This document shows positions 15,862 through 24,675 of a DNA stretch of 64,000 nucleotides, one piece after another; the first letter of the stretch is position 1, and the number at the start of each line of letters is the position of its first letter. This stretch comes from Clostridium sp. AM34-11AC. GTDB lineage: Bacteria > Bacillota > Clostridia > Lachnospirales > Lachnospiraceae. The stretch is taken from positions 1 to 64,000 of the forward strand of contig NZ_QWGL01000016.1 in assembly GCF_003435375.1 (NCBI RefSeq), given 5' to 3'. The translations under genes were made by a program, and so were the position numbers. The notes beneath the pieces are model-generated. The model was not told where the DNA came from. It made no database searches and saw nothing but the letters and a program-made list of their open reading frames with translations.

Positions 15862-16056
15862 ATGGGGGTAAATCTGATATTTAAGATCGCGGCGGTGGGG
15901 ATCCTGGTGTCGGTGATGTGTCAGGTGTTGAAGCACAGCGGGCGCGAGGACCAGGCGTTTCTCACGAGTCTCGCAGGATTGATCCTGGTGCTGTTTTGGA
16001 TCGTGCCGTATATCTATGATCTGTTTGAGACAATTAAAAATCTGTTTTCGCTGTGA
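15862..16056 (+). CDS. spoIIIAC: Stage III sporulation protein SpoIIIAC
   Basis: A small 64-residue protein of two membrane helices, the normal size. The ATG at 15862 with aggggga is preferred to an upstream frame extension overlapping spoIIIAB. Confidence 0.92.
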   Translation: MGVNLIFKIAAVGILVSVMCQVLKHSGREDQAFLTSLAGLILVLFWIVPYIYDLFETIKNLFSL

Positions 16057-16070
16057 AAGGAGGGAGAGTT

Positions 16071-16457
16071 ATGGCGGTAGTTCAGGCGGCACTTCTGGGG
16101 CTTACGGCAGTTTTGCTTGCGGCGCAGTTAAAACCGCTGAAGCCAGAGTACGCGGTGTACCTGGTTCTGGCGGCATCCATCGGAGTCGGATTTCTTGGTC
16201 TGGCAAGACTGGGTGTGCTTTTGGACACCCTGCGGGAGATAGGAAACGGGATCAGGATCCGGCATGTGTATCTGGCGGCGTTATTCAAGATGGCGGGAAT
16301 CACATATATCGCAGAGTTCACATCGGGGATCTGCAAGGATGCCGGATACTCTGCAGTGGGGACCCAGGTGGAGATGGTTGGGAAGCTGGCGATCCTCGCG
16401 GTGAGCGCGCCGGTGGTGCTGTCGCTGGTGGAGACATTGAAGGTGTTTATGGAATGA
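16071..16457 (+). CDS. spoIIIAD: Stage III sporulation protein SpoIIIAD
   Basis: 128 residues, four hydrophobic helices, related to SpoIIIAC. Start at 16071 after aaaggaggg; an in-frame GTG at 16053 lies within the spoIIIAC end and is less likely. The stop overlaps the spoIIIAE start (ATGA). Confidence 0.92.
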   Translation: MAVVQAALLGLTAVLLAAQLKPLKPEYAVYLVLAASIGVGFLGLARLGVLLDTLREIGNGIRIRHVYLAALFKMAGITYIAEFTSGICKDAGYSAVGTQVEMVGKLAILAVSAPVVLSLVETLKVFME

Positions 16458-17719
16458 GATGGAAGAGAAATGTATTTCTGATGCTGGGGCTTGTTATGGG
16501 GATATTCTGGGGAATCAGACAGAGTGAGGTTACAGCTTTTGCCGCAGAGCAGACCGGTTTCAGACAGAAAACAGGGCGGCAGGCTGGATTGTGGACAATT
16601 CCGATACCAACAGCGGAAACAGTGGATTTCGGGCAGAGAGCGGAACCGCAGCAGGATGATGAGATAGCAGATATTGACGTTACAGAAATCCAGGAGTATT
16701 TAGACCAGATCGGCGGTGATGATACAGCGGGACTTACATTCCGGGACTTAATGGACATGATCCGGAAAGGTGATGCGGAGAACGTCTTCTTATATGGAAA
16801 GGACAGGATCGTCTCCGCACTGTTCTCGGAGATCCGGACGAACACCTCGTTTTTAGCGGAAATCCTGATCCTGTCCCTGTGCGGGGCGGCATGTTCCGGC
16901 TTTTTCGGAATTTTCGGTTCCAGCCAGCTGTCGGAGACGGGGGCCTACGTGATCTGTATCTGCGTGCAGACATTCCTGGCGGCGAGCTTTTTTGCCAGTA
17001 TTCGCATTGCAGAGGAGACCACAGGGGATATCTTAGGGTTCATGAAGGTTCTGCTCCCGGCATATTTCCTTGCAGTGACTATGGCGGGTGGGGCGGTGAC
17101 GTCGGCATCGGTCTGCGGATTCACGCTGGGGGCCATTGGCGTGATCCAGGCGGTGGTTTCGGGATTCCTTTTGCCGATCATGAAGCTCTACATGGTGCTC
17201 TCCCTGGTGGGAAATCTGTTCCGGGAAGAAATGTTCTCGGTGATGACGGAGTTCCTGGGAAAAGTCGTGGGGTGGACCGTGAAGACCATGTTCGGTATCG
17301 TTGTGGGATTTCACCTGATCCAGGGGCTGGTTCTGCCCCAGGCGGATGCCATGAAAAACGCGGCGGTCGTGCGGACCATCGAGGCGGTTCCGGGAATCGG
17401 CGCAGGGGCCGGGGCGATGTCAAATCTTCTGATGGGATCGGCGGTTCTCATAAAGAACACGGCGGGTGCCGCGGCGGTGGCGGTCCTGATCTTTCTGGCG
17501 TCGGTACCTATGGTGAAGCTGGCGGTGCTCATGGCGCTCTACTATCTGGCAGCGGCTGTGATGCAGCCTGTATGTGATAAGCGGCTGGCTGCATGCATGG
17601 CACAGAATGCCGTGGGGCATGGGATGTTACTCGAAATCGTCGGGTATTCGCTGGCGTTGTTTGCGGTGACCATCGCAGTGATCAGTTATTCTACGAATGC
17701 GGTGTACTATGCGGGATGA
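16454..17719 (+). CDS. spoIIIAE: Stage III sporulation protein SpoIIIAE
   Basis: Polytopic channel component, 421 residues: a signal-like N-terminus ending near AFAAEQ, an extracytoplasmic stretch to about residue 125, then about seven hydrophobic helices. The start is fixed by the 4-base ATGA overlap with spoIIIAD. A much longer upstream reading in this frame runs through spoIIIAD and is not credible. Confidence 0.93.
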   Translation: MRWKRNVFLMLGLVMGIFWGIRQSEVTAFAAEQTGFRQKTGRQAGLWTIPIPTAETVDFGQRAEPQQDDEIADIDVTEIQEYLDQIGGDDTAGLTFRDLMDMIRKGDAENVFLYGKDRIVSALFSEIRTNTSFLAEILILSLCGAACSGFFGIFGSSQLSETGAYVICICVQTFLAASFFASIRIAEETTGDILGFMKVLLPAYFLAVTMAGGAVTSASVCGFTLGAIGVIQAVVSGFLLPIMKLYMVLSLVGNLFREEMFSVMTEFLGKVVGWTVKTMFGIVVGFHLIQGLVLPQADAMKNAAVVRTIEAVPGIGAGAGAMSNLLMGSAVLIKNTAGAAAVAVLIFLASVPMVKLAVLMALYYLAAAVMQPVCDKRLAACMAQNAVGHGMLLEIVGYSLALFAVTIAVISYSTNAVYYAG

Positions 17720-17792
17720 GTTGTTGTCACACTGCATATTATCAAGGTGGCTGTGCAAAATGCGGACAGTGGCGGAGAAGTGGGGGAGCGGC

Positions 17793-18305
17793 ATGAAAGC
17801 GATTGAAAACTGGGTAAAAGACATCGTTTTTTACATGATCTTCGTGACCATGGTCATGAATCTTCTGCCGGATCCGAAATACGAAAAGTACTTGCGGCTG
17901 TTTGCCGGGGCGGTTATGATCCTGCTGGCTTTTGGGCCGCTTGCACGGATCACGGGGATGGAGACAGCGATAGCGGGCATGTTTGAGAAGATCATCTTTG
18001 AGGACGATGTGCGGACGCTGAAGGAGGAACTTGGAGCCGTGGATGAGAGGCGGATCGCAGGATTTTATGAGCGGTACCGGGCGGCGGTGGAGTCTGATAT
18101 CCGGACTATGGCAGAGAGTGATGGTCTGGAATGCGTGAGCGTATCGGCCCGGGTGGCGGATGCCGGAAATCTCAGCCATGTGAAGTTAGTGGTCCGGGGA
18201 GAGCAGAATCAGGCAGGAGCGGAGATCGCTTCGGTCAGAAGGAAGATAGGTGCTTATTATGGAGTGGAAGAACGGGACATTGAGGTCGATGTTGAAAGGG
18301 AATAA
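17793..18305 (+). CDS. spoIIIAF: Stage III sporulation protein SpoIIIAF
   Basis: 170 residues: two N-terminal membrane helices (FYMIFVTMVMNLL and FAGAVMILLAFGPL), then a soluble ring-building-like domain. The start at 17793 follows gggggag. An in-frame ATG at 17697 overlaps spoIIIAE and has no ribosome site. Confidence 0.9.
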   Translation: MKAIENWVKDIVFYMIFVTMVMNLLPDPKYEKYLRLFAGAVMILLAFGPLARITGMETAIAGMFEKIIFEDDVRTLKEELGAVDERRIAGFYERYRAAVESDIRTMAESDGLECVSVSARVADAGNLSHVKLVVRGEQNQAGAEIASVRRKIGAYYGVEERDIEVDVERE

Positions 18306-18888
18306 GGAGAAGGTGATTTTTCTATTCTGTTCCGGGCTGCTGCTGTTTGTGATCTCACTGCCGAATGGGAAGACAACGGATTCCGGATTGAGAGCTGGAA
18401 CGGTGGAGGTGATTGCGGATGTCAGCGGGGACGATGAGAGCACTGCGTTGGAAGATACCGGGGAGGAAGCTGCAGCGAAGGAGGAGAGTGGTTCTTACGA
18501 GGAGAAGTTGGAGCAGCGGATCCGGGAACTATTAAAGAGTGTGGATGGCGTCGGGGAGGCGGATGTGATGGTGGTGTTGAAATCTTCGGAGGAGAGGATC
18601 TGGCATGTGGATAAGAGCAGCACGTCCTCAGTGACGGAGGAGAGTGGGAGCAGCTCCGGGAGTTCACGGGTCATAAGGGAGGAGAACCAGTCAGAGAGCA
18701 CGGTGCTTGACGGGAAGAGCCAGTCACCGGTGATGGAGAAGGAAGTGAAACCGGAGATCTCCGGTGTAGTCATCAGCGCGGACGGCGGCGGAAGTGCGGT
18801 GATCCGGGCGGAGATCTCGGAGGCGATGGAGGCGCTTTTAGGACTTCCGGCGAATAAGATCAAGGTGATGAAGCGGGCGGTGAAATAA
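18289..18888 (+). CDS. spoIIIAG: Stage III sporulation protein SpoIIIAG
   Basis: Bitopic ring-forming channel protein, 199 residues with this start: membrane helix near 9-24, an acidic linker, a ring-building domain, and a serine-rich stretch near 105-120. The ATG at 18289 lies inside the end of spoIIIAF (17-bp overlap) behind gagg; ATGs at 18250 and 18259 are also possible. Confidence 0.85.
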   Translation: MLKGNKEKVIFLFCSGLLLFVISLPNGKTTDSGLRAGTVEVIADVSGDDESTALEDTGEEAAAKEESGSYEEKLEQRIRELLKSVDGVGEADVMVVLKSSEERIWHVDKSSTSSVTEESGSSSGSSRVIREENQSESTVLDGKSQSPVMEKEVKPEISGVVISADGGGSAVIRAEISEAMEALLGLPANKIKVMKRAVK

Positions 18889-19018
18889 AGGCAGTGGATT
18901 GCAGAGTATCGGCAAAAATGGGTTCTGTTTTTTACAGAGGAGAGAATTACAGCGGTATATTTCAATCCTGGAATCATAGAATGGAAGTATGAAAGTATGG
19001 GAAAGAAGGAGTTTTGCG

Positions 19019-19747
19019 ATGAAACGGATCTTCAGAAGAAATCAGATCATTATCACGACGCTGGCGGTCATGATCGCGGCAGCGGGATACCTGAATTACT
19101 CGTCGAAGAAGGAAGTGGCGGGGGCAGAGGTGTACGAGGCGGGGATGATGGATATTTCCGATTCGGACATTCTGGCGGAGAATCAGGCGAAGAATGGGGT
19201 GGATGATGGAAAGCTCAAGGAAATTGCGAGTCTTGACGGGGATGGAGAGGAACTTCTGCCCGATGGAAATGAGGTGGCGGCGATGCCTGAGAGTGCGGAA
19301 TCTGCTGGTGCAGAAGTTTCCGGGCAGGAGACAGCGGCTGCGGGAATTGAGAATCCGGGTGAGGCGGTGCTCACCGGCGGAACAGGGATCTCCGAGTACA
19401 TAGCTGGCGTCCAACTTGGCAGGGAGCAGATCCGGGCAAAGAATAAGGAAACTCTGATGCAGATCATCAACAGTGACCAGATCTCGGAGGAGGAGAAGCA
19501 GACGGCGATCCAGAACCTCATCGGGATGACGGAGATCTCGGAAAAGGAGAACGCGGCGGAGACGCTTTTAAAGGCAAAAGGCTTTGTGGACCCGGTGGTC
19601 AGCATCACGGACGGGAAGGTGGACGTCGTGGTGAACGCGGCATCGCTCTCGGACCAGGAGCGGGCGCAGATCGAGGATATCGTGAAGAGGAAGACGGAGA
19701 TCGGGGCGGACGGGATCGTGATCACGCTGCTGGATGTGGATGAGTGA
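19019..19747 (+). CDS. spoIIIAH: Stage III sporulation protein SpoIIIAH
   Basis: Mother-cell half of the SpoIIIAH-SpoIIQ channel, 242 residues. N-terminal membrane helix (IIITTLAVMIAAAGYL), a long acidic Ala/Glu-rich linker, and a C-terminal YscJ/FliF-like domain from about residue 130. The ATG at 19019 with agaaggag is preferred over 18989. Last gene of spoIIIA. Confidence 0.93.
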   Translation: MKRIFRRNQIIITTLAVMIAAAGYLNYSSKKEVAGAEVYEAGMMDISDSDILAENQAKNGVDDGKLKEIASLDGDGEELLPDGNEVAAMPESAESAGAEVSGQETAAAGIENPGEAVLTGGTGISEYIAGVQLGREQIRAKNKETLMQIINSDQISEEEKQTAIQNLIGMTEISEKENAAETLLKAKGFVDPVVSITDGKVDVVVNAASLSDQERAQIEDIVKRKTEIGADGIVITLLDVDE

Positions 19748-19853
19748 TAAGGACGATGGTGACGGAATATTGGCGTAAAGTGGTATGGTTCCCGGTATCT
19801 CTGGCGGCAGGCGCAAAGTGTGATAAAAAGAACTATGCAAAGAGAGGAGAAAA

Positions 19854-19862
19854 TGGTATAAT
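19854..19862 (+). promoter_or_regulatory. Extended -10 promoter of the Asp23 gene
   Basis: TGG followed by TATAAT (19857-19862), with no clear -35 element. Confidence 0.5.
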
Positions 19863-19895
19863 AACTGTATCTTTGATATACAGGAGGTAATTGTT

Positions 19896-20279
19896 GTGGC
19901 AGCGGAAACAGAGAGAAGCAGTCATAAGGTTTATGAAAAGGACAAAATTGGAGAAGTCCAGATTGCGGATGAAGTCGTGGCAATTATTGCCGGCCTGGCA
20001 GCAACTGAAGTTGACGGCGTGGACTCCATGGCGGGAAATATTACGAACGAGCTGGTTGGAAAGCTTGGAATGAAGAACCTTTCCAAAGGCGTTAAGGTGG
20101 AAGTTACGGAGGAGCATGTAAGCGTGAATATGGCTCTGAATCTGAAATATGGATATAGTATTCCGGACGTCTGCGAGAAGGTGCAGGAGAAGGTTAAGAA
20201 CGCGATCGAGAACATGACGGGGCTTACGGTGCTTGATGTGAATATTAAGATTGCCGGGGTCAGCCTGGAAGAAAAGTAA
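19896..20279 (+). CDS. Asp23/Gls24-family protein
   Basis: A 127-residue protein of the Asp23/Gls24 (YqhY-like) family, implicated in envelope homeostasis in Firmicutes; the molecular role is not established. It has the family pattern EVQIADEVVAIIAGLAATEVDGV near the N-terminus and the NIKIAGVSLEE end. The start is a GTG at 19896 behind aggaggt. Genes of this type commonly sit just upstream of nusB, as here apart from an inserted lipoprotein gene. Confidence 0.88.
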   Translation: MAAETERSSHKVYEKDKIGEVQIADEVVAIIAGLAATEVDGVDSMAGNITNELVGKLGMKNLSKGVKVEVTEEHVSVNMALNLKYGYSIPDVCEKVQEKVKNAIENMTGLTVLDVNIKIAGVSLEEK

Positions 20280-20296
20280 AGATTGTGACTGCGTAA

Positions 20297-20337
20297 GGGC
20301 AGGATTCCCGGGAGACACTGGGAGTCCTGCCCTTTTT
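20297..20337 (+). terminator. Terminator of the Asp23 gene
   Basis: Strong stem gggcagga / tcctgccc with inner pairing of cccggg-type bases, then five T. It may also serve the convergent lipoprotein gene. Confidence 0.8.
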
Positions 20338-20344
20338 GGCAAAC

Positions 20345-21253
20345 TTATTTTATCTCGATTGTGTAGTTATAGCTGTAGGTATGGACGTAAAGTGTATTAT
20401 CCTGGTATACGAGGAGATCAGGCTGCTTTTTTAGTTTCAGGCGGGAGAGGACTTCTCCGGTGTGAAGATTAAGCTGGTAGAGGTAGTCGTCCTCGGAGGT
20501 GAAGCCGTATCCGCAGATGATCACATCGTCTTTTACGATAAAGTTCATGGAGTTACAGGTCTGGTCGGCGCTTCTCCAGAGGAGTTTGTCGTTTTCCAGA
20601 TCGTAGGCGAACATGAAGCAGGTATCCGGCTGGGCGTAGCCGTTTGTCACGCTGGCTCCGTAGAAAATACCGTCCTTCAGACAGGCATTATTTCCGTTGA
20701 TGTACCATTTGTCGGTGGGATAGGTTAAGACATACAGGCAGTTTCCGGTACCGTTCTCAAAAATATAAAGCTCTTCGCCGGACCAGAGGTACTGGTAGTT
20801 GTCATCATAAAAGCTGTTCCAGTCGGTGCCGATCATTGGGAGGGATAATCCTTTCCTGTCGTACCATTCGGTTGCAAAATCGATACCGTTTTCTTCTTCG
20901 GATACGATCCTTAAATCAAAAGGAGCGGCGGCATCACCGGTGGGATGTGTCTCCTTGGCTGTGGACAGGTCGATGGTAATGTATTTTGTCCCGGGAGTAT
21001 TATTTACGGTGTCCTCATTGGCGACAGGGCTGGTTTCTGTTTTCATATCGGTTTCAGAGCTGTCTTCTGCCACTGTTTTCGTGTCAGATCCAGAAGTGCT
21101 TTCTGACTCTGTTTCCACTGCCGTTTTTAATTCGACTTCGGAAGTATGTACGGCTGTTTCTGTGGAGACTTCCTCCGAAATATTATTTTTATTGCCGCAT
21201 CCGGTTAATAGCATGCACAGGATGATGAGCGGCAGGTATTTTACTTTGTTCAT
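20345..21253 (-). CDS. Lipoprotein with PQQ-like repeat character
   Basis: 302 residues from the ATG at 21253 (aaagga site upstream). Lipobox LTGC places the lipidated Cys near residue 19, followed by a Ser/Thr/Glu-rich linker to about 90. The rest has short repeats such as LYVLTYPTDKWYIN, FAYDLENDKLLWR and YQLNLHTGEVL, as in PQQ/beta-propeller-like surface proteins. Function unknown. It interrupts the usual Asp23-nusB order on the opposite strand, and a family A element lies at its 5' side, suggesting acquired DNA. Confidence 0.7.
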   Translation of the reverse strand: MNKVKYLPLIILCMLLTGCGNKNNISEEVSTETAVHTSEVELKTAVETESESTSGSDTKTVAEDSSETDMKTETSPVANEDTVNNTPGTKYITIDLSTAKETHPTGDAAAPFDLRIVSEEENGIDFATEWYDRKGLSLPMIGTDWNSFYDDNYQYLWSGEELYIFENGTGNCLYVLTYPTDKWYINGNNACLKDGIFYGASVTNGYAQPDTCFMFAYDLENDKLLWRSADQTCNSMNFIVKDDVIICGYGFTSEDDYLYQLNLHTGEVLSRLKLKKQPDLLVYQDNTLYVHTYSYNYTIEIK

Positions 21254-21382
21254 TGTATTATTTTCCTTTCTGAGGTAAGTTTGGAATTCTGAAGGGATCA
21301 GAAAGAGTATACCATACCACAAGGATAAAAGAAACATCTCTCACATAAGGACTTGTGAAAATATACATTTTCATGTATAATC

Positions 21383-21515
21383 GTAACTGTTCAGTAGGTC
21401 TGCGCACTTGCTGCGCTGACCGTAAGAAAACATAGGCTGGAAGGCAAAAATCCCATCAGCGAAGCTGATCTGGAATGGATTTTTGCACGTAACTATGAAG
21501 GTACTGAATAGTTAC
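21383..21515 (+). mobile_element. Repeat family A (MITE-like), copy 5
   Basis: 133 bp, flanked by exact 8-bp duplications gtataatc (21375-21382 and 21516-21523). It lies between the divergent lipoprotein and nusB genes. The duplicated target looks like a -10 region, so two such boxes now flank the element. Confidence 0.92.
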
Positions 21516-21686
21516 GTATAATCCTAAATTAGGAGTACTCTGTTCTGCGCTCACATCTGCAGAAGCTGCAAAAGGCAGCTTTTTCGGAAGCATGGCTGCA
21601 AAAGAGCAGTTCAGAGATTGATAATCAGAGCAGCACGGACTGACGGAAAAGCCCGTCGGCCCGTTCAGATAAACGGAGGTAGAAAA

Positions 21687-22142
21687 GTGACCAGAAGGGA
21701 AGCCAGAGAACATTGTTTTAAGATGCTGTTCTGCCAGGATTTTTACCCGGCAGAGGAGAAGGAAGAGCAGTTAGAGAGATATTTTGAAGCGCCGAAGGAG
21801 GATGTGACCGGCGAAGACGGAAAAGATGAGATCCTTCATGATCCGTTTGAGAAAGAAGAGGACCGCGCATATCTCGAAAAACGCGTCGAGAAGATCATGG
21901 AACTGATCCCGGAGATCGATGAAAAGATCAACGAGATCGCGGAAGGCTGGAGAACAAGACGTATGGGTAAAGTTGAGCTTACGATTTTACGTCTTGCAGT
22001 GTTCGAGATGAAATATGATGAGGAGATCCCGGAGAAGGTTGCCATCAACGAAGCGGTTGAACTCGCAAAGAAATTCGGCGGAGATGAAGCCCCGGCATTT
22101 GTAAACGGTATCCTTGCAAAACTGATCCAGAAAGGCAATTAA
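21687..22142 (+). CDS. nusB: Transcription antitermination factor NusB
   Basis: All-helical RNA-binding factor that with NusE (S10) supports antitermination in rRNA operons. 151 residues. It keeps the REAREHCFKMLF N-terminus and the C-terminal VAINEAVELAKKFGG ... FVNGILAKL block. The start is a GTG at 21687 behind cggaggt; the open frame reaches 21618 but has no better start. Four bases separate it from xseA. Confidence 0.92.
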   Translation: MTRREAREHCFKMLFCQDFYPAEEKEEQLERYFEAPKEDVTGEDGKDEILHDPFEKEEDRAYLEKRVEKIMELIPEIDEKINEIAEGWRTRRMGKVELTILRLAVFEMKYDEEIPEKVAINEAVELAKKFGGDEAPAFVNGILAKLIQKGN

Positions 22143-22145
22143 ACG

Positions 22146-23414
22146 ATGGCAGGTGTTTACTCTGTTGCACAGGTAAATTCATACATCAAAAATATGTTTG
22201 CACAGGACTTCCTTCTTCGCCGCCTGTCGGTGAAGGGGGAAGTTTCCAACTGTAAGTATCACAGTTCCGGACATATCTATTTCACACTGAAAGACGGCGG
22301 CGGAACACTTCAGGCTGTCATGTTCGCAAGCCAGCGCCGCGGCCTCAACTTTAAGCTCGCCGAGGGACAGCAGGTTGTTGTAAAAGGAACTGTGGATGTC
22401 TACGAGCGGGACGGAAAATACCAGCTCTACGCGTCAGAAATCGAACTTTCCGGGCGCGGGGACCTGTATCTGAGATTTGAAAAACTCTTAAAAGAGCTGG
22501 AAGAGATGGGGATGTTTGACCCGCAGTATAAGCGGCCGATCCCGCGGTTCGCAAAGACCGTGGGAATCGTCACAGCGCCCACGGGAGCTGCGATCCGGGA
22601 TATCATGAATATCTCCCACAGACGGAATCCATATGTCCAGCTGATCCTCTACCCGGCCCTGGTTCAGGGAGACGGCGCAAAGGACAGCATCGTAAAAGGA
22701 ATCCGGACGCTTGATGCGATGGGACTGGATGTCCTGATCGTCGGGCGCGGCGGCGGTTCGATCGAAGACCTTTGGGCCTTCAACGAGGAGGAAGTCGCCA
22801 GAGCGATCTTCGCATGCAATACGCCGGTGATCTCCGCAGTTGGTCATGAGACCGATATGACGATCGCGGATTACGCGGCAGATCTTCGGGCACCGACTCC
22901 GTCAGCAGCGGCAGAGCTTGCGGTATTTGATTATTTCCAGTTCCGGATGGATCTGAATGCGAGAAAACAGCGCCTGATGAAGGAGATGGGAACATGTCTT
23001 GAGCGGGCTAAAAGCAGGTTAAAGCATGATGAGCTGACATTGCGGTTTTATGACCCGAAGAGCCAGTTGAATGAGAAGAAAAAACGGCTGGCGGACGCGG
23101 AAGATACACTTTTACGTCTGATCGCAGAGCGGCAGCAGGAGACGAGACGTGATCTGCAGAATGCAGAGACACTGCTCAGAAGATCCATGGCGGACCGGCT
23201 TGCGGCTGATAAGAGAAATCTTGCGGTGAAGAGTGAACGTCTGTGGGGACTGTCCCCGTTAAAGAAGATCAGCGGAGGATTCGGATTTATCACGGACGGG
23301 GATGGAAAACGTCTGGAGACTGTGGAACAGGCGGAAGCCGGAAAACGGATCACGGTCCGGGTGAAGGACGGTCGAATCGGGGCTGTTGTAGATCATGTTG
23401 AGAAGTATCGGTAG
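22146..23414 (+). CDS. xseA: Exodeoxyribonuclease VII large subunit
   Basis: Catalytic subunit of ExoVII, which degrades single-stranded DNA in repair. 422 residues: N-terminal OB fold (about 1-105, with GEVSNCKYHSSGHIYFTLKD), the catalytic core with GRGGGSIEDLWAFNEE near 199-214, a coiled-coil region, and a short C-terminal beta domain. It starts 4 bp after nusB. Confidence 0.95.
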   Translation: MAGVYSVAQVNSYIKNMFAQDFLLRRLSVKGEVSNCKYHSSGHIYFTLKDGGGTLQAVMFASQRRGLNFKLAEGQQVVVKGTVDVYERDGKYQLYASEIELSGRGDLYLRFEKLLKELEEMGMFDPQYKRPIPRFAKTVGIVTAPTGAAIRDIMNISHRRNPYVQLILYPALVQGDGAKDSIVKGIRTLDAMGLDVLIVGRGGGSIEDLWAFNEEEVARAIFACNTPVISAVGHETDMTIADYAADLRAPTPSAAAELAVFDYFQFRMDLNARKQRLMKEMGTCLERAKSRLKHDELTLRFYDPKSQLNEKKKRLADAEDTLLRLIAERQQETRRDLQNAETLLRRSMADRLAADKRNLAVKSERLWGLSPLKKISGGFGFITDGDGKRLETVEQAEAGKRITVRVKDGRIGAVVDHVEKYR

Positions 23415-23527
23415 GAATCCACCACAGAATATTATCTATCGCACCAATTTTCACGAATAATTAAATAATAATTCAAGTAGGAAAATAGAACGATACGGCA
23501 GGATATGCTGCCACAGTGAGGAATCAT

Positions 23528-23761
23528 ATGGATGACGAGACAAGAAAACAGATGAATGTCGAGGAGACATTTGCGGCTCTCGACCGGATCATCGGAAAGC
23601 TGGAAAAGGGAGACGGATCTCTGGAGGACGCTTTCGCTGATTATGAAGAGGGCATGAAGCTTGTAAAGAGCTGTAACGAAAAAATTGAGACGATCGAAAA
23701 AAAGATCCTTGTTTTGAGTGGAGATCAAACGGAGGAAAAGGAAAATGGCGGACAATTTTAA
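23528..23761 (+). CDS. xseB: Exodeoxyribonuclease VII small subunit
   Basis: Small helical partner of XseA. 77 residues, with the family pattern EETFAALDRIIGKLEKGDGSLEDAF and YEEGMKLVKSCNEKI. The ATG at 23528 follows tgagga; a GTG at 23516 is an alternative. It overlaps ispA by 17 bp. A 113-bp gap to xseA holds no clear signal. Confidence 0.92.
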   Translation: MDDETRKQMNVEETFAALDRIIGKLEKGDGSLEDAFADYEEGMKLVKSCNEKIETIEKKILVLSGDQTEEKENGGQF

Positions 23762-24638
23762 GGAAAGGTTCAGTCAGGCGGTCAAGGAGACTGAGACAGT
23801 CGTATATTCATATTTGCCGGAGGAGACCGGACACCAGAAGACGATCTTTGAGGCAATGAATTATAGTGTAAAAGCAGGTGGAAAGCGCTTAAGACCGCTT
23901 CTCATGCGGGAAGTGTACCGGCTGTTCGGCGGAAACGGTCCGGAGATCGAGCCGTTCATGGCGGCCATGGAGATGATCCACACCTCGTCCCTGATCCATG
24001 ACGATCTGCCGTGCATGGATAACGACGAATACCGCCGCGGAAAACTCACCACCTGGAAAGCCTACGGCTATGATATGGCAGTACTGGCGGGTGACGCGCT
24101 GATGATCTACGCGTTCGAGACTGCGTCAAAGGCCTTTTCCATGGGCGCTGATCCGGCAAAAGTCGGCCGCGCCATCGGGATCCTCGCAGAAAAGACCGGA
24201 ATCTATGGCATGATCGGCGGACAGACCGTCGATGTGGAGCTCACCGGAAAGGCGGTTCCGAGAGAAAAACTTGATTTCATCTACCGGTTAAAGACCGGTG
24301 CTCTCCTCGAGGCCTCCATGATGATCGGTGCAGTCCTTGCGGGCGCGACCGTGGAAGAGATCAAAGAGGTGGAAACGATGGCCTCCGAGGTCGGTCTCGC
24401 GTTCCAGATTCAGGACGATATCCTCGATGTGACGAGCACTCAGGAAGAGCTTGGAAAGCCGGTTCTGAGCGATGAAAAGAACGAAAAGACCACTTATGTG
24501 ACCTTAGAAGGCCTTGAAAAGGCAAAACGGGATGTAAAGGAAATTTCTGACCGGGCAGCAGGAAGACTTGCGGGGCTGCCGGGAAAAAATGAATTTCTGT
24601 ACAATATTATTGAAATGCTCGTGAATAGGAGAAACTAA
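23745..24638 (+). CDS. ispA: Polyprenyl diphosphate synthase (FPP/GPP type)
   Basis: Condenses IPP with allylic diphosphates, giving farnesyl or geranyl diphosphate. 297 residues with the two Asp-rich motifs: DDLPCMD (after SSLIHD, near 85-91) and DDILD (near 225). The ATG at 23745 has a cggagga site. It is placed directly before dxs, which makes its precursors. Confidence 0.93.
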   Translation: MADNFKERFSQAVKETETVVYSYLPEETGHQKTIFEAMNYSVKAGGKRLRPLLMREVYRLFGGNGPEIEPFMAAMEMIHTSSLIHDDLPCMDNDEYRRGKLTTWKAYGYDMAVLAGDALMIYAFETASKAFSMGADPAKVGRAIGILAEKTGIYGMIGGQTVDVELTGKAVPREKLDFIYRLKTGALLEASMMIGAVLAGATVEEIKEVETMASEVGLAFQIQDDILDVTSTQEELGKPVLSDEKNEKTTYVTLEGLEKAKRDVKEISDRAAGRLAGLPGKNEFLYNIIEMLVNRRN

Positions 24639-24675
24639 TCACTATATAAAATATGTAAGGGAGTAGTCTGGAAAC

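Noticed and set aside
16016-16453. N-terminal extension of SpoIIIAE through spoIIIAD
   Set aside because: Runs through spoIIIAD in another frame; the ATGA overlap at 16454 is the natural start.
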